Below are positions 23,346-32,475 of a stretch of 51,846 nt of DNA, one piece after another (within the stretch, counting starts at the first letter, position 1; every line of letters starts with the position of its first letter). The notes under the pieces were generated by a model that saw only the letters and a list, made by a program, of their open reading frames with translations, did no database searches and was not told where the DNA came from. The position numbers were made by a program, and so were the translations under genes. Source of the stretch: SIG607 sp045537575 (lineage in GTDB: Bacteria; Bacillota; Clostridia; Oscillospirales; Acutalibacteraceae); assembly GCA_045537575.1 (NCBI GenBank), contig JAZSPU010000047.1, positions 1 to 51,846 on the forward strand. Direction: 5' to 3'.

Positions 23346-25394
23346 TTATTCAACGCCTTTTATGAACATTCCTCTTGTAAAGGAGGTGTCACTCTCCGTT
23401 CCTTTGCGGTACATATTAAGCACCCTTTCGGTACGTTCTTTTGACTCATCAGTAAAATATAAAAGAGCGTCACAGTTGACGGAATTTAATTTATCAGAAA
23501 GCCATACGGGGCGGTCACCGTAAATTTCGCTGTAAGAAAATCGGCATCGCACAGGAAAGGATACGCCCTTTCTGTCGGTGATTTTTCTGTCTTTGTTGCA
23601 GTTTTTACAGCCCGAAAAAGATACGGGACAGTTTTTTGTCACCATAAGGGGCAGTCTGCCATAGGCGAAAAATACCGTAGGCACAGTAGAGCTTATGGAA
23701 TTTATCATACTGTTTGTCATTTCTACAGACAGTATTATTTCAGAAAATCCCATTTCCTCTGCCATAAGACAGGAATAGGAAGAATAAATATTAAGCCCGT
23801 ATCCTGCAACCAGACTAAGACCTGCTTCCTTTACGGCGCTTATTTGAGCGGTGTTTTGTACTAATGCTCGGCTAAAGCCCAGCTCTTTGGCGCTACTCAG
23901 CAGTTTTTTAAGGGCTTCGCCCGAAAGATTAGCTTTGGGAAGTTCGGCAATTTTTAAAATATCTTCCCTTATATTTAAAGATTCAACGTTTTCAATAGGC
24001 AAAATAACCGCGCCGACTCCATTAAGATTTTGGGGCAAAAGTTCTGCTTTTTCTACCCTTATCCAGAATTTCGGAGAGGCTTTTTCTTTCGCTAAAGGCT
24101 TTTTTGGAGAAAAAGCATTGGCATATCTTTCAATGTGACTTCGCTTTTCATCAAGGAGTAAAACCGCTTGTCTTCTTAGGGCATTAAGGGATGAAGCTCT
24201 TGCGGTCAGACCTTCGCCGAGAGTGATATCGCATTCCTGCGCAAAATACGGAGTAGAACCTAATTTAATAAGCTGCTCCTTTAAACTTTGGTCGCTTAAA
24301 GGTCTGTTAATGGCTTTTTCGGGAATATCCCCCGCAACCGAAACCTCGTTTTCGCCATCGGTTAGTGTTAGTAATATGGGTTCGTTTTCTATAACCCTTG
24401 CCATTATTTTTACTGGAACGCTTTGTCTTTCGTGACGGACTAAAGAATGAAGAAGGGGATAGACGTCCTTTGATAAAACGGTGTCATCCTTTGTGCGAAC
24501 ACCAAACATATTTTGACCTAATTTTTCGGTATAATAACCGTCGGTAAAGCCTGAACGACTAAATACGCTTTCAAGACATTTTTTAATTTCCTCGGGAGTG
24601 TATGAGTCAATGGCTGTTCTAAAAGCATTTGTGGCGGCGGCAACGTATTCGCTTCGCTTCATTCTGCCTTCGATTTTTAAAGAGGCAACTCCCATTTCTT
24701 TAAGCTCGTTTACATAGTCGAGAAGGGATAAATCCTTAAGGCTTAGCACGTTATCAAAACCGAAATCGTCTTTAAAGGGCAGTCTGCAGGGCCCTGCGCA
24801 AAGTCCGCGGTTGCCGCTTCGCCCACCCAAAACGGCAGACATAAGACATTGTCCCGAAAGACACATACAAAGTGCGCCGTGGACGAAAACCTCTATTTCA
24901 ATACCAAGCTTTTTGCCTTCTTCACAAAGTGATGAAAGCTCTTTTTTGCTCATTTCTCTTGCGGCAACAACCCTTGTGATGCCCAGTTCTTTAAGCACCT
25001 TAAGGCTGTCCTTATGGTAAACGGTCATCTGGGTAGATGCGTGTAATGGTAAATCGGGAAGGGAGGAATGTAAAAGCCTTATAAGTCCCAAATCGGCAAT
25101 AATAACGCCGTCAATACCGAGTAAATAGGCTTCCTTTGCTAAATTATATGCATTTTCAATTTCGTTGTCGCTTATAAGAATATTAAGGGTGAGATAAACC
25201 TTGACAGAGCGGATATGACAGTAATCTATGGCTTTTTTGAGTGCTAACATATCGAAATTATCGGCATTTCTTCTTGCGTTAAAATCCTTTGCGCCAAGAT
25301 AAACCGCATCGGCACCTGCTCTTACTGCAGAAATTAACATTTCTTCGTTTCCCACAGGGGCAAGAACTTCCATCAAAGATAGGTTTTTATCCAT
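23346..25394 (-). CDS. U32 family peptidase / RlhA-like protein
   Basis: 682 residues. The N-terminal barrel starts LMEVLAPVGNEEMLISAVRAGADAVYLG, and the U32 signature is seen at EVFVHGALCMCLSGQCLMSA-GGRSGNRGLCAGPCRLPF near 170-210, including the Cys cluster. SLKDLSLLDYV and the MKRSEYVAAATNAFR motif follow. A long C-terminal extension has further Cys residues (KNCPVSFSGCKNC). Family members include collagenase-type PrtC and RlhA, which hydroxylates 23S rRNA C2501; which applies here cannot be decided. The GAAGTGAG site precedes the ATG at 25394. Confidence 0.9.
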   Translation of the reverse strand: MDKNLSLMEVLAPVGNEEMLISAVRAGADAVYLGAKDFNARRNADNFDMLALKKAIDYCHIRSVKVYLTLNILISDNEIENAYNLAKEAYLLGIDGVIIADLGLIRLLHSSLPDLPLHASTQMTVYHKDSLKVLKELGITRVVAAREMSKKELSSLCEEGKKLGIEIEVFVHGALCMCLSGQCLMSAVLGGRSGNRGLCAGPCRLPFKDDFGFDNVLSLKDLSLLDYVNELKEMGVASLKIEGRMKRSEYVAAATNAFRTAIDSYTPEEIKKCLESVFSRSGFTDGYYTEKLGQNMFGVRTKDDTVLSKDVYPLLHSLVRHERQSVPVKIMARVIENEPILLTLTDGENEVSVAGDIPEKAINRPLSDQSLKEQLIKLGSTPYFAQECDITLGEGLTARASSLNALRRQAVLLLDEKRSHIERYANAFSPKKPLAKEKASPKFWIRVEKAELLPQNLNGVGAVILPIENVESLNIREDILKIAELPKANLSGEALKKLLSSAKELGFSRALVQNTAQISAVKEAGLSLVAGYGLNIYSSYSCLMAEEMGFSEIILSVEMTNSMINSISSTVPTVFFAYGRLPLMVTKNCPVSFSGCKNCNKDRKITDRKGVSFPVRCRFSYSEIYGDRPVWLSDKLNSVNCDALLYFTDESKERTERVLNMYRKGTESDTSFTRGMFIKGVE

Positions 25395-25426
25395 TTTCTC
25401 ACTTCCTTCTATGCTTTTACTAACCT

Positions 25427-25455
25427 ATTCTAACATAAAAACAAAATTTTGTAAA
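25427..25455 (-). promoter_or_regulatory. Promoter of the U32 protease gene
   Basis: Minus strand TTTACA (25450-25455), 17-base spacer, TAGAAT (25427-25432), about 33 bases before the start. Confidence 0.7.
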
Positions 25456-25471
25456 ACACTAAATAGAAATA

Positions 25472-25500
25472 TTGCAAAATATTATATATAGTGTTATAAT
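25472..25500 (+). promoter_or_regulatory. mgtE leader promoter
   Basis: TTGCAA (25472-25477), 17-base spacer, TATAAT (25495-25500). It implies a transcribed leader of about 120 bases before mgtE. Confidence 0.78.
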
Positions 25501-25506
25501 AAACTA

Positions 25507-25627
25507 TATATTGTCTTAAAGAGAGGTGAGCTGCGTGGACGCAGTCGCGAATCCCCGAAGTAGAAAAGTAAATATAAGCGGCACGCAGTTAGCTTTATAA
25601 TTGCCGCCGCGAAAAACGGAGGCATTT
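25507..25627 (+). promoter_or_regulatory. Structured, switch-like 5' leader of mgtE (candidate riboswitch)
   Basis: The leader offers mutually exclusive pairings. CTGCG at 25531-25535 can pair locally with CGCAG (25540-25544), or CTGCGTG (25531-25537) with CACGCAG at 25582-25588. GCGGCA (25578-25583) can pair with TGCCGC (25602-25607). GCCGCCG (25603-25609) can instead pair with CGGAGGC (25617-25623), hiding the ribosome-binding site. The logic is that of a translational switch. I do not recognise the M-box magnesium aptamer or another known class in it. Confidence 0.55.
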
Positions 25628-27046
25628 ATGGAAGAAAGAAACGAAATACTCCTTCCCGAAGAGGAAGCGGTTTTTGAAAACCGCGATTATACCGAAGACA
25701 TACTCGGCATAATCAGAAGCGGTTTGAGTGCAGAACAAATAAGCGAAAGTCTTGAAGATTATCACGATAACGATATCGCGCAGGCTTTTGAATTTTTAAC
25801 CAAAGAAGAACGTGATAAGCTTTACGATATTCTTGGCACCGAAGCGGTATCGGATATTTTCCCGTACCTTGATGACGTTGATACTTATATCGAAGAGCTT
25901 GAAAACGATGAAGCGGCAGACATTATTGAAAGTATGGATGCCGACGAAGCGGTGGAAATTCTTGATGAACTTGAAGAGGAAAAACGTCAGGAAATTATCG
26001 AACTTCTCGATCCTGAAATAAAGGAAGAAATTGAGCTTATTGATTCCTATGACGAGGATGAGTTCGGTAGCATTATGTCCACTAATTTTATAGTTATTTC
26101 TGCGGATATTACTATAAAACAGGCTATGCGTCAGCTTATAACTCAGGCGGCAGATAACGATAATATCAGCACCATTTATACCGTTGATAAGGAAAACCGT
26201 TTTTACGGCGCAATTGATTTAAAGGATCTTATTATTGCCCGTCAGAATGCTCAGCTTGAGGATTTAATCGTTACCTCTTACCCTTACGTTTATGCAAATG
26301 AAAGCATTTCCCAAACAATTGAACAGTTAAAGGAATATTCCGAGGACTCTATCCCCGTACTTTCTCCCGAAAACAAAAGCCTTATCGGTGTTATTACCTC
26401 GCAGGATATAGTTGATATAGTTGAAAGTGAAAGCGGAGAGGACTATGCAAAGCTTGCAGGTCTTAGCGGCGAGGAAGATGAGAAAGAACCTCTTTTAAAG
26501 AGTGTCAAAAAGCGTATTCCGTGGCTTATAGTGCTTCTCGTTTTGGGTATGGCGGTTTCTGCTGTAGCATCGCTTTTTGAGGGAGTTATAAAGGAACTGG
26601 CACTGATAGTTGCCTTTCAGTCGCTTATTCTGGGTATGGCAGGTAACGTGGGAACGCAGTCTCTTGCGGTTACTATAAGTACCCTTACCGGCGAGACTCC
26701 CGATTTTAAGGAAAACGTCAAAAAGGTTATGAGGGAGCTTAGAATAGGACTTTTAAACGGTGTTATTGTAGGCGTTTTATCGGCCTGCTTTATCGGTCTT
26801 TATATCTATTTCTTTAAAGATTGTTCCTTTACACAGGCGTTTATGACCAGCGGCTGCGTAGGTCTTGCAATGTGTATTGCTATGACCGTTTCGGGCTTTA
26901 TGGGGACCTTTATTCCCCTTGCCTTTAAAAAGATAGGCATTGACCCTGCAGTTGCGTCAGGCCCTCTTATTACAACCGTAAACGACCTTGTTGCAGTTGT
27001 TATCTATTACGGTCTTGCTTGGGCATTGCTTTTAGGCGTAGTGTAA
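25628..27046 (+). CDS. mgtE: Magnesium transporter MgtE
   Basis: 472 residues. An acidic N-terminal superhelical domain (LEDYHDNDIAQAFEFL, DADEAVEILDELEEEKRQEIIELL) is followed by two CBS domains (about 135-255: EFGSIMSTNFIVISADITIKQAM and DSIPVLSPENKSLIGVITSQDIVDIVE). Five membrane helices come next, with the pore motif MAGNVGTQSLAVTIS and the last segment ASGPLITTVNDLVAVVIYYG, whose Asp is the conserved magnesium site. It gates magnesium import by cytosolic magnesium. The ATG at 25628 follows CGGAGG by 5 bases. The leader described separately probably controls translation. Confidence 0.95.
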   Translation: MEERNEILLPEEEAVFENRDYTEDILGIIRSGLSAEQISESLEDYHDNDIAQAFEFLTKEERDKLYDILGTEAVSDIFPYLDDVDTYIEELENDEAADIIESMDADEAVEILDELEEEKRQEIIELLDPEIKEEIELIDSYDEDEFGSIMSTNFIVISADITIKQAMRQLITQAADNDNISTIYTVDKENRFYGAIDLKDLIIARQNAQLEDLIVTSYPYVYANESISQTIEQLKEYSEDSIPVLSPENKSLIGVITSQDIVDIVESESGEDYAKLAGLSGEEDEKEPLLKSVKKRIPWLIVLLVLGMAVSAVASLFEGVIKELALIVAFQSLILGMAGNVGTQSLAVTISTLTGETPDFKENVKKVMRELRIGLLNGVIVGVLSACFIGLYIYFFKDCSFTQAFMTSGCVGLAMCIAMTVSGFMGTFIPLAFKKIGIDPAVASGPLITTVNDLVAVVIYYGLAWALLLGVV

Positions 27047-27051
27047 AATAA

Positions 27052-27079
27052 CGGGCGGTTAAACCGCCCGATTTCTTTG
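27052..27079 (+). terminator. Terminator after mgtE
   Basis: CGGGCGG-TTAAA-CCGCCCG hairpin with an ATTTCTTT tail just after the stop. The next gene starts 9 bases beyond, so some readthrough is possible. Confidence 0.8.
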
Positions 27080-27087
27080 GAGCGAAT

Positions 27088-27588
27088 ATGAATTTAAACG
27101 GCTTTGAAATTGAACGTAAATTTTTAATAAAATATCCCGATGTAAATTTCCTTTTAAAAAATCCTTTGTGCAGGGTGCTTAAAATGGAGCAAACCTATTT
27201 AAAGGGCGGCGCTAGAGTAAGGAAAATAGAAGAAAAGGGAAATATTTCCTTTATAAAAACCCTTAAAAAGCATATTAGTGATATAAAACGGGAAGAAAAA
27301 GAATGGCAAATAAGTGAAGAAGAATATATAAAGGACCTTCAAAACAAGGCAGAGGGCACAACCACCATAAAGAAAATTCGTTATGCTTTTCCTTTAGAAA
27401 GTCTTGTTTTGGAAATTGACGTTTTCCCTTTTTGGAATGACAGAGCCTTTTTGGAAATAGAACTTGAAAATGAGGAGCAGGAATTTTTAGTACCCGAGTT
27501 TTTAGAGGTTATAAAGGAAGTTACCTTTGATAAACGCTATAATAACTCTTCCCTTGCAAGAGCGGTAGTAACCGAAGATATTAATTAG
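27088..27588 (+). CDS. CYTH-domain (triphosphate tunnel) protein
   Basis: 166 residues spanning one CYTH domain. The diagnostic EIERKFLI lies at residues 7-14, followed by the tunnel-lining charged strands GARVRKIEEKGNISFIKTLKK, KREEKEWQISEEEY, TIKKIRYAFPL, LVLEIDVFP and AFLEIELENEEQE. Members hydrolyse tripolyphosphate or nucleoside triphosphates, or act as adenylate cyclases of class IV; the bacterial stand-alone form is usually an inorganic triphosphatase. GGAGC site upstream. Cytoplasmic. Confidence 0.88.
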   Translation: MNLNGFEIERKFLIKYPDVNFLLKNPLCRVLKMEQTYLKGGARVRKIEEKGNISFIKTLKKHISDIKREEKEWQISEEEYIKDLQNKAEGTTTIKKIRYAFPLESLVLEIDVFPFWNDRAFLEIELENEEQEFLVPEFLEVIKEVTFDKRYNNSSLARAVVTEDIN

Positions 27589-27658
27589 AAAAAACACTTC
27601 TCTTTTTAGAAAATAAATGATATAATTATATAATAATTAATTTTTTAAGGAACAGCTT

Positions 27659-28423
27659 ATGGAAATTTTTATTGATTCGCTTAGAATAAATTATGTTGAA
27701 AAGGGTGAGGGAGAGCCTGTTTTAATGCTTCACGGCTGGGGCAGTTCTACCGTTCCCTTTAATAATATAATAAATCTGCTTAGTACAAAATACCGTGTTG
27801 TTGCCGTTGATTTCCCCGGTTGCGGTCAGAGTGAAACTATGAAAACGCCTTGGACGGTTGATGACTACTGCGATTTTGTTTTAAAGCTTTGCGAAAAACT
27901 TAATTTAGATAATCCTTTGCTTATGGGACACTCCCACGGCGGCAGAGTTATAATGAAGCTTGTGGGCGAAAAAATGATAAATCCGCCTAAGGTAGTGTTT
28001 TTCGACTGCGCGGGACTTATTCCTAAAAAGAGCTTTAAAAAGAAAATGCGTATTGCTACCTTTAAATTTATTAAAAGGGTGCTTACCCTTCCCGTTATAA
28101 AGAAATTTTCGGGAAAGCTTCTCGAAAAGGCGAGAAATCATTTCGGAAGCAGCGACTATAAATCTGCTCCCGAGGTACTGAGAAAAACTATGGTGAACGT
28201 TGTTAATACGGATTTAAGGCACCTTTTACCTAATTTTAACTGTCCTACGTTGCTTATATGGGGCGAAAATGATACCGACACTCCCCTAAGGGATGCAAAA
28301 ATAATTGAATCGCTTATTCGTGATTCGGGACTTTGCGTAATAAAGGGCGCGGGACATTTTTCCTTCCTTGATAACGCGGTGCAGACTGCCGCAATTTTAA
28401 AAAGCTTTTTGAAAATCGGGTGA
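27659..28423 (+). CDS. Alpha/beta hydrolase
   Basis: 254 residues of the alpha/beta hydrolase fold: oxyanion-region LMLHGWGSS near 25, the strand VVAVDFPGCGQSE, nucleophile elbow GHSHGGRV (Ser near 93), acid in WGENDTDTPL near 203 and His in GAGHFSF near 230. No signal peptide. It is separated from the Mur ligase gene by only 5 bases, so it is likely cotranscribed with murF-like and ddl genes. Function in envelope metabolism is suggested by the neighbours only. Confidence 0.85.
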   Translation: MEIFIDSLRINYVEKGEGEPVLMLHGWGSSTVPFNNIINLLSTKYRVVAVDFPGCGQSETMKTPWTVDDYCDFVLKLCEKLNLDNPLLMGHSHGGRVIMKLVGEKMINPPKVVFFDCAGLIPKKSFKKKMRIATFKFIKRVLTLPVIKKFSGKLLEKARNHFGSSDYKSAPEVLRKTMVNVVNTDLRHLLPNFNCPTLLIWGENDTDTPLRDAKIIESLIRDSGLCVIKGAGHFSFLDNAVQTAAILKSFLKIG

Positions 28424-28428
28424 TATAA

Positions 28429-30033
28429 ATGGAAAAAGTAGTTGAATTTATATTTAATATTAGATTTTTCTATGCTTTTTGCTCACTTTTAGCGCTTTTA
28501 TCTGCAGTTTTTAATATGACAAGACAGATGCAGATGTTTCAGCAAAATTCTTATTTTCCTTCCCGCTATCTTCCGTGGCTTAAAGGAAATGAGAAAGGAA
28601 AATTCATTTTAAGGGCGCTTTTTTACATTCTTTATGCTGTTATAATAGGTTTAGGCGGAATTTTGGTGGTAGCAGGACTATTACTTATCTTCGCTGTAGT
28701 TTCCATTATTAAAAGCGCATCTGTTCAGAAAAAATCTGTTATTCCTCTGAAGTTTACAATGAGGGTAAAAAGAATGTACGCCACCCTTTTGGCGCTGGGG
28801 TTAATAATTGCCGCTTTGCAGTATATTTTGCTTAAAGATAATTCTTATTGGCTTTTAAGTCTTAACGTGCTTTTGGCGGTTTTCCCATATCTGAGCGTAC
28901 TGCTTACTTGGGCGCTTATGTATCCCGTTGAAAAACTTATTACAAAGCATTATATAAACGATGCTAAAAGGATACTTAATTCCTTTGGCGGAAAACTGAA
29001 GGTTATAGGAATTACGGGCTCTTTCGGTAAAACAAGCAGTAAAACGATTTTAACCGCTATGCTGAAAGAAAAATTTGAAGTATTTACCACCCCTAAAAAC
29101 TTTAATACCACCTTGGGTGTAGTAAGAAGTATAAGAGAATACTTAAAGCCACAAACCGAGATTTTTGTTTGTGAAATGGGCGCCAAAAAAACGGGCGATA
29201 TAAAGGAGCTTTGCGACCTTGTTTCTCCCTCTTGCGCTCTTATTACCACCGTAGGCCCTCAGCATCTTGATACCTTCGGCAGTGTAGATAATGTGTTTAA
29301 AACTAAATTTGAACTGTATGACAGCGCTAAACTTAAAAACGGCAAGGTATTTACCTGCGGAGACAGTGAAGAGATTAAATCGAGAATAAACGGTATGGAC
29401 GTTATTCTTTACGGTACCGATTCTTCCTATTCCTACTATGCCGATAACATTGAATATACTGCTCAGGGAGAAACCTTCGATTTGCATCTTGCGGGAGAGA
29501 CGGTTAAAATTACCACCAAGCTTTTGGGCAGTCATAACGTTCTTAATATTGTGGGAGCGGCGGCTGTAGCGCACAGCTTCGGTGTAAGCGCACAGCAGAT
29601 AAAATTCGCGGTATCGCGACTTTCTGCTCCTGAGCACAGACTTGAAATTAAGCGCTATGCAAAGGGCTCTACCCTTATTGACGATGCATATAATTCTAAC
29701 CCCGTAGGCTGTCTTGAAGCCTGCAGAGTGCTTTCACGTTTTGCTCCTATGAAGAGGGTGCTTATTACACCCGGACTTGTGGAGCTTGGCGAAGAGGAAT
29801 ATAAGCACAACTTCCGTCTGGGCGAAGTGGCAGGGGAAAGCGCTGACTATATAATCCTTGTGGGTATTGACAGAAGTAAGCCTATAAAGGAAGGTATCTT
29901 AAAAAGCGGCTTTAACCCCGAAAAGCTTTTTGTTGCAGAAAGCTTTAGCGCGGCTTATAATATATATTTAGAACTTGCTGACAGTAATACGGCGGTTCTT
30001 ATTGAAAACGATTTGCCTGATAATTATCTTTAG
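28429..30033 (+). CDS. MurF-like Mur ligase with N-terminal membrane domain
   Basis: 534 residues. Residues 1-170 hold about five hydrophobic helices in place of the usual MurF UDP-MurNAc-binding domain. The Mur ligase ATPase domain follows: VIGITGSFGKTSSKT (P-loop, 193-206), the NFNTTLGVVRSI region, CEMGAKKTGDIKELC, and ALITTVGPQHLDTFGS. The C-terminal domain has APEHRLEIKRY, DDAYNSNPVGCLEA and ITPGLVELGEEEYKHN. MurF adds D-Ala-D-Ala to the UDP-MurNAc tripeptide; the adjacent ddl makes that dipeptide, which supports the call. The membrane part suggests that it works at the membrane, or on a lipid-linked or different amide substrate. Confidence 0.82.
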   Translation: MEKVVEFIFNIRFFYAFCSLLALLSAVFNMTRQMQMFQQNSYFPSRYLPWLKGNEKGKFILRALFYILYAVIIGLGGILVVAGLLLIFAVVSIIKSASVQKKSVIPLKFTMRVKRMYATLLALGLIIAALQYILLKDNSYWLLSLNVLLAVFPYLSVLLTWALMYPVEKLITKHYINDAKRILNSFGGKLKVIGITGSFGKTSSKTILTAMLKEKFEVFTTPKNFNTTLGVVRSIREYLKPQTEIFVCEMGAKKTGDIKELCDLVSPSCALITTVGPQHLDTFGSVDNVFKTKFELYDSAKLKNGKVFTCGDSEEIKSRINGMDVILYGTDSSYSYYADNIEYTAQGETFDLHLAGETVKITTKLLGSHNVLNIVGAAAVAHSFGVSAQQIKFAVSRLSAPEHRLEIKRYAKGSTLIDDAYNSNPVGCLEACRVLSRFAPMKRVLITPGLVELGEEEYKHNFRLGEVAGESADYIILVGIDRSKPIKEGILKSGFNPEKLFVAESFSAAYNIYLELADSNTAVLIENDLPDNYL

Positions 30034-30047
30034 TAGGAGGAGAAATT

Positions 30048-31244
30048 ATGAAAATCAATGTTGCGGTTTTTTTCGGTTGCGAGAGCGTTGAACATGAGGT
30101 ATCTATTATTTCGGCTGTTCAGGCTATGGCAAGTATGGATAGAGAAAAGTATGAAATTTATCCCGTTTACGTAACCAAGGAAGGCGAAATGGTAACGGGA
30201 GACGCTCTCTTCGAAATTGAAAACTTTAAGGATATTCCCAGTCTTCTGGAAAAATGCACAAGCGTTACTTTTCAGCGAAAGAACGGCAAGGTGGTAATGG
30301 GTGCTGAGAAGAAAGGACTTTTTGCCAAAAATAAAGAAGTAGTTATAGACGTTGCTTTCCCCATAGTTCACGGAACTAACTGTGAAGACGGTACTATGCA
30401 GGGCTATTTTGAGTTTCTCGGTCTTCCTTACGTTGGCTGTGACATAGTTTCAAGCGCTGTAGGTATGGATAAGGCTGTTTTTAAGGATGTGCTTAAACGC
30501 TTTAATCTTCCCGTTCTTGACTGTATAACCTTCTATGCAAGAGAGTATGCCGAAGATAAAGAAAAAATGGCTGATGAAATTATCGAAAAAATCGGTTTGC
30601 CCGCTATTGTAAAGCCTGTAAATTTAGGCTCAAGTGTTGGTATTAAGAAGGCAAACGATAAAACCGCTCTTATTGATGCCGTTGATTTGGCTGTTTCCTT
30701 TGCAGACAAGGTGCTTGTTGAAAAGGCGGTTACCGGACTTAGAGAAATAAACTGCTCGGTTTTAGGGGACAGCGACGAATGTATTGCATCGGTTTGTGAA
30801 GAGCCCTTTATGACCGACGAAATCCTTTCCTACGAGGATAAATATACATCAGGCGGTAAAAAGACGGGCGGCAGTAAGGGTATGGCTTCTCTTTCGCGTA
30901 AGGTTCCTGCTGACCTTGATGAAAAACGCGCACAGGAAATAAAAGAACTTGCCTGTAAGATATTTAAGGCGCTGGGTTGCTGCGGTGTGGTAAGAATTGA
31001 CTTTATGATAGATACCGATACCGATACCGTTTTTGCAAACGAAATAAATACTATCCCAGGATCCCTTTCCTTCTATTTATGGGAGCCTGCAGGAGTGCCC
31101 TATAAGGAGCTTCTTGACCGTATGATTTCTCTTGCTTTCAGAAGACAGAGAAAGAAGGAAGATTTAACCTTTACAATTGATACCAACATACTTGCAGGGG
31201 TAAATCTGGGCGGAACAAAGGGAAGCAAGGGAAGTAAAATATGA
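30048..31244 (+). CDS. ddl: D-alanine--D-alanine ligase
   Basis: 398 residues of the ATP-grasp family. N-terminal VAVFFGCESVEHEVSIISAVQAM is the Ddl signature, PIVHGTNCEDGTMQGYFEFLGLPYVG is the second, and the ATP-grasp part shows PAIVKPVNLGSSVGIKKA and VVRIDFMIDTDTDTVFANEINTIPGSLSFYLWE. It makes the D-Ala-D-Ala dipeptide for peptidoglycan. At the signature where VanA-type ligases for D-Ala-D-Lac differ, the sequence looks like the ordinary Ddl type, though specificity needs a tree. AGGAGGAG site. The stop overlaps the start of the CDF gene (ATGA). Confidence 0.94.
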   Translation: MKINVAVFFGCESVEHEVSIISAVQAMASMDREKYEIYPVYVTKEGEMVTGDALFEIENFKDIPSLLEKCTSVTFQRKNGKVVMGAEKKGLFAKNKEVVIDVAFPIVHGTNCEDGTMQGYFEFLGLPYVGCDIVSSAVGMDKAVFKDVLKRFNLPVLDCITFYAREYAEDKEKMADEIIEKIGLPAIVKPVNLGSSVGIKKANDKTALIDAVDLAVSFADKVLVEKAVTGLREINCSVLGDSDECIASVCEEPFMTDEILSYEDKYTSGGKKTGGSKGMASLSRKVPADLDEKRAQEIKELACKIFKALGCCGVVRIDFMIDTDTDTVFANEINTIPGSLSFYLWEPAGVPYKELLDRMISLAFRRQRKKEDLTFTIDTNILAGVNLGGTKGSKGSKI

Positions 31245-32425
31245 CAAAGCTTCTGCTTAAACTTTTTGTTAAGAATAATGAGAATATCGGTGATGTAAAG
31301 GTACGAAGCGCCTACGGCTTTCTTTCGGGAATGGTCGGAATTGTCTGTAATTTCCTTTTAAGCCTTTTTAAAATAGCTGTCGGACTTATAATAGGCAGTA
31401 TTTCGGTAATGGCTGACGGTCTTAATAACCTTTCGGATATGGGCTCTTCGGTTGTTACTATGGTTGGCTTTAAAATGGCGGCTAAGCCTGCCGATAAAGA
31501 CCATCCCTTTGGTCACGGCAGAATGGAATATCTTTCTGCTTTTATTGTAGCAATGCTTATTCTGCTTGTGGGCTTTGAGCTTATTAAAAGTTCGGTAGAG
31601 TCTTTAATTGCAAAGGATACCGCCCCCCAATATCCCCTAATGGTTTACATAGTGTTGGGCATTTCGGTGATTATAAAGCTATGGCTGTTCCTGTTTAATA
31701 AAAAACTGGGCAAAATTCTTTCCTCAGACACTCTTTTTGCTACGGCACAGGATAGCAGGAATGACGCGATTGCCACTGTGGTGATTATATTATCGGCGAT
31801 TTGTTCACGTTTTGTACCTGCCTACATAAACCTTGATGCTATAATGGGCGTTTTGGTAGGTCTCTTTATAATCTATTCGGGCATTGGCGCGGCAAAAGAA
31901 ACGGTAGATAAGCTACTTGGTCAGCCTCCCGAAGAATCCCTTGTAAACGAGCTTGAAAAAACAATACTTTCCTTCTCGGATTTTTCTGCTATTCACGACC
32001 TTATAGTTCATAATTACGGCCCCGGCAGATGTCTTGCTTCGGTACACGTAGAGGTGTCTCAAAATATAGACATTGTCCATTGTCACGAACAGGTTGATTT
32101 GTGCGAAAAATTGGTAGAAGAAAAATTAGGGGTTTTGCTTACAATCCACAGCGATCCTATTGATATTGATAACGAAGAGGTTAACTCAATAAGAAAACTG
32201 CTTGGCGAAAAGGTTAAATTTATTGACCAAAACGTAACCATTCATGATTTTCGTATGACTCCTTTCGGAAATGAGAGAACAAATCTTATTTTTGATGCAG
32301 TGTTTCCAAGCGCTCTTAAAATGAGTGAGAAGGAGTTTAAAGAAAAGATAAGCGCTTTGGCACAGGAGATTAACCCTACCTTTGTTTGCGTAATAACTGT
32401 TGACAGAGATTATATGGGTAAATAA
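31241..32425 (+). CDS. Cation diffusion facilitator transporter
   Basis: 394 residues, six membrane helices followed by a cytoplasmic ferredoxin-like domain. The CDF metal motifs are seen in helix 2 (VMADGLNNLSDMGSSVVT) and helix 5 (TAQDSRNDAIATVVI), and the DKDHPFGHGRMEYLSAF loop is typical. Members export zinc, iron, manganese or cobalt in exchange for protons. DG-x-x-N-LSD and DSRND versions resemble Mn/Fe-type members, but metal choice is not secure. It overlaps ddl by 4 bases and closes this gene run. Confidence 0.9.
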   Translation: MTKLLLKLFVKNNENIGDVKVRSAYGFLSGMVGIVCNFLLSLFKIAVGLIIGSISVMADGLNNLSDMGSSVVTMVGFKMAAKPADKDHPFGHGRMEYLSAFIVAMLILLVGFELIKSSVESLIAKDTAPQYPLMVYIVLGISVIIKLWLFLFNKKLGKILSSDTLFATAQDSRNDAIATVVIILSAICSRFVPAYINLDAIMGVLVGLFIIYSGIGAAKETVDKLLGQPPEESLVNELEKTILSFSDFSAIHDLIVHNYGPGRCLASVHVEVSQNIDIVHCHEQVDLCEKLVEEKLGVLLTIHSDPIDIDNEEVNSIRKLLGEKVKFIDQNVTIHDFRMTPFGNERTNLIFDAVFPSALKMSEKEFKEKISALAQEINPTFVCVITVDRDYMGK

Positions 32426-32428
32426 AAA

Positions 32429-32465
32429 ACACGGTGAAAACTTTTGGTTTTCACCGTGTGCTTTT
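32429..32465. terminator. Bidirectional terminator between the CDF and NlpC-like genes
   Basis: ACACGGTGAAAAC-TTTTG-GTTTTCACCGTGT, a 13-bp stem with CTTTT on one side and a T-rich run on the other strand, between convergent genes. Confidence 0.92.
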
Positions 32466-32475
32466 ATATAAAAAT

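Noticed and set aside
25507..25627. M-box (ykoK-type) magnesium riboswitch
   Set aside because: AGGTGAG is present, but the conserved GUUAGGUGAGGCUCC core and the later P4-P5 elements are not visible, so it is kept as an unassigned leader.
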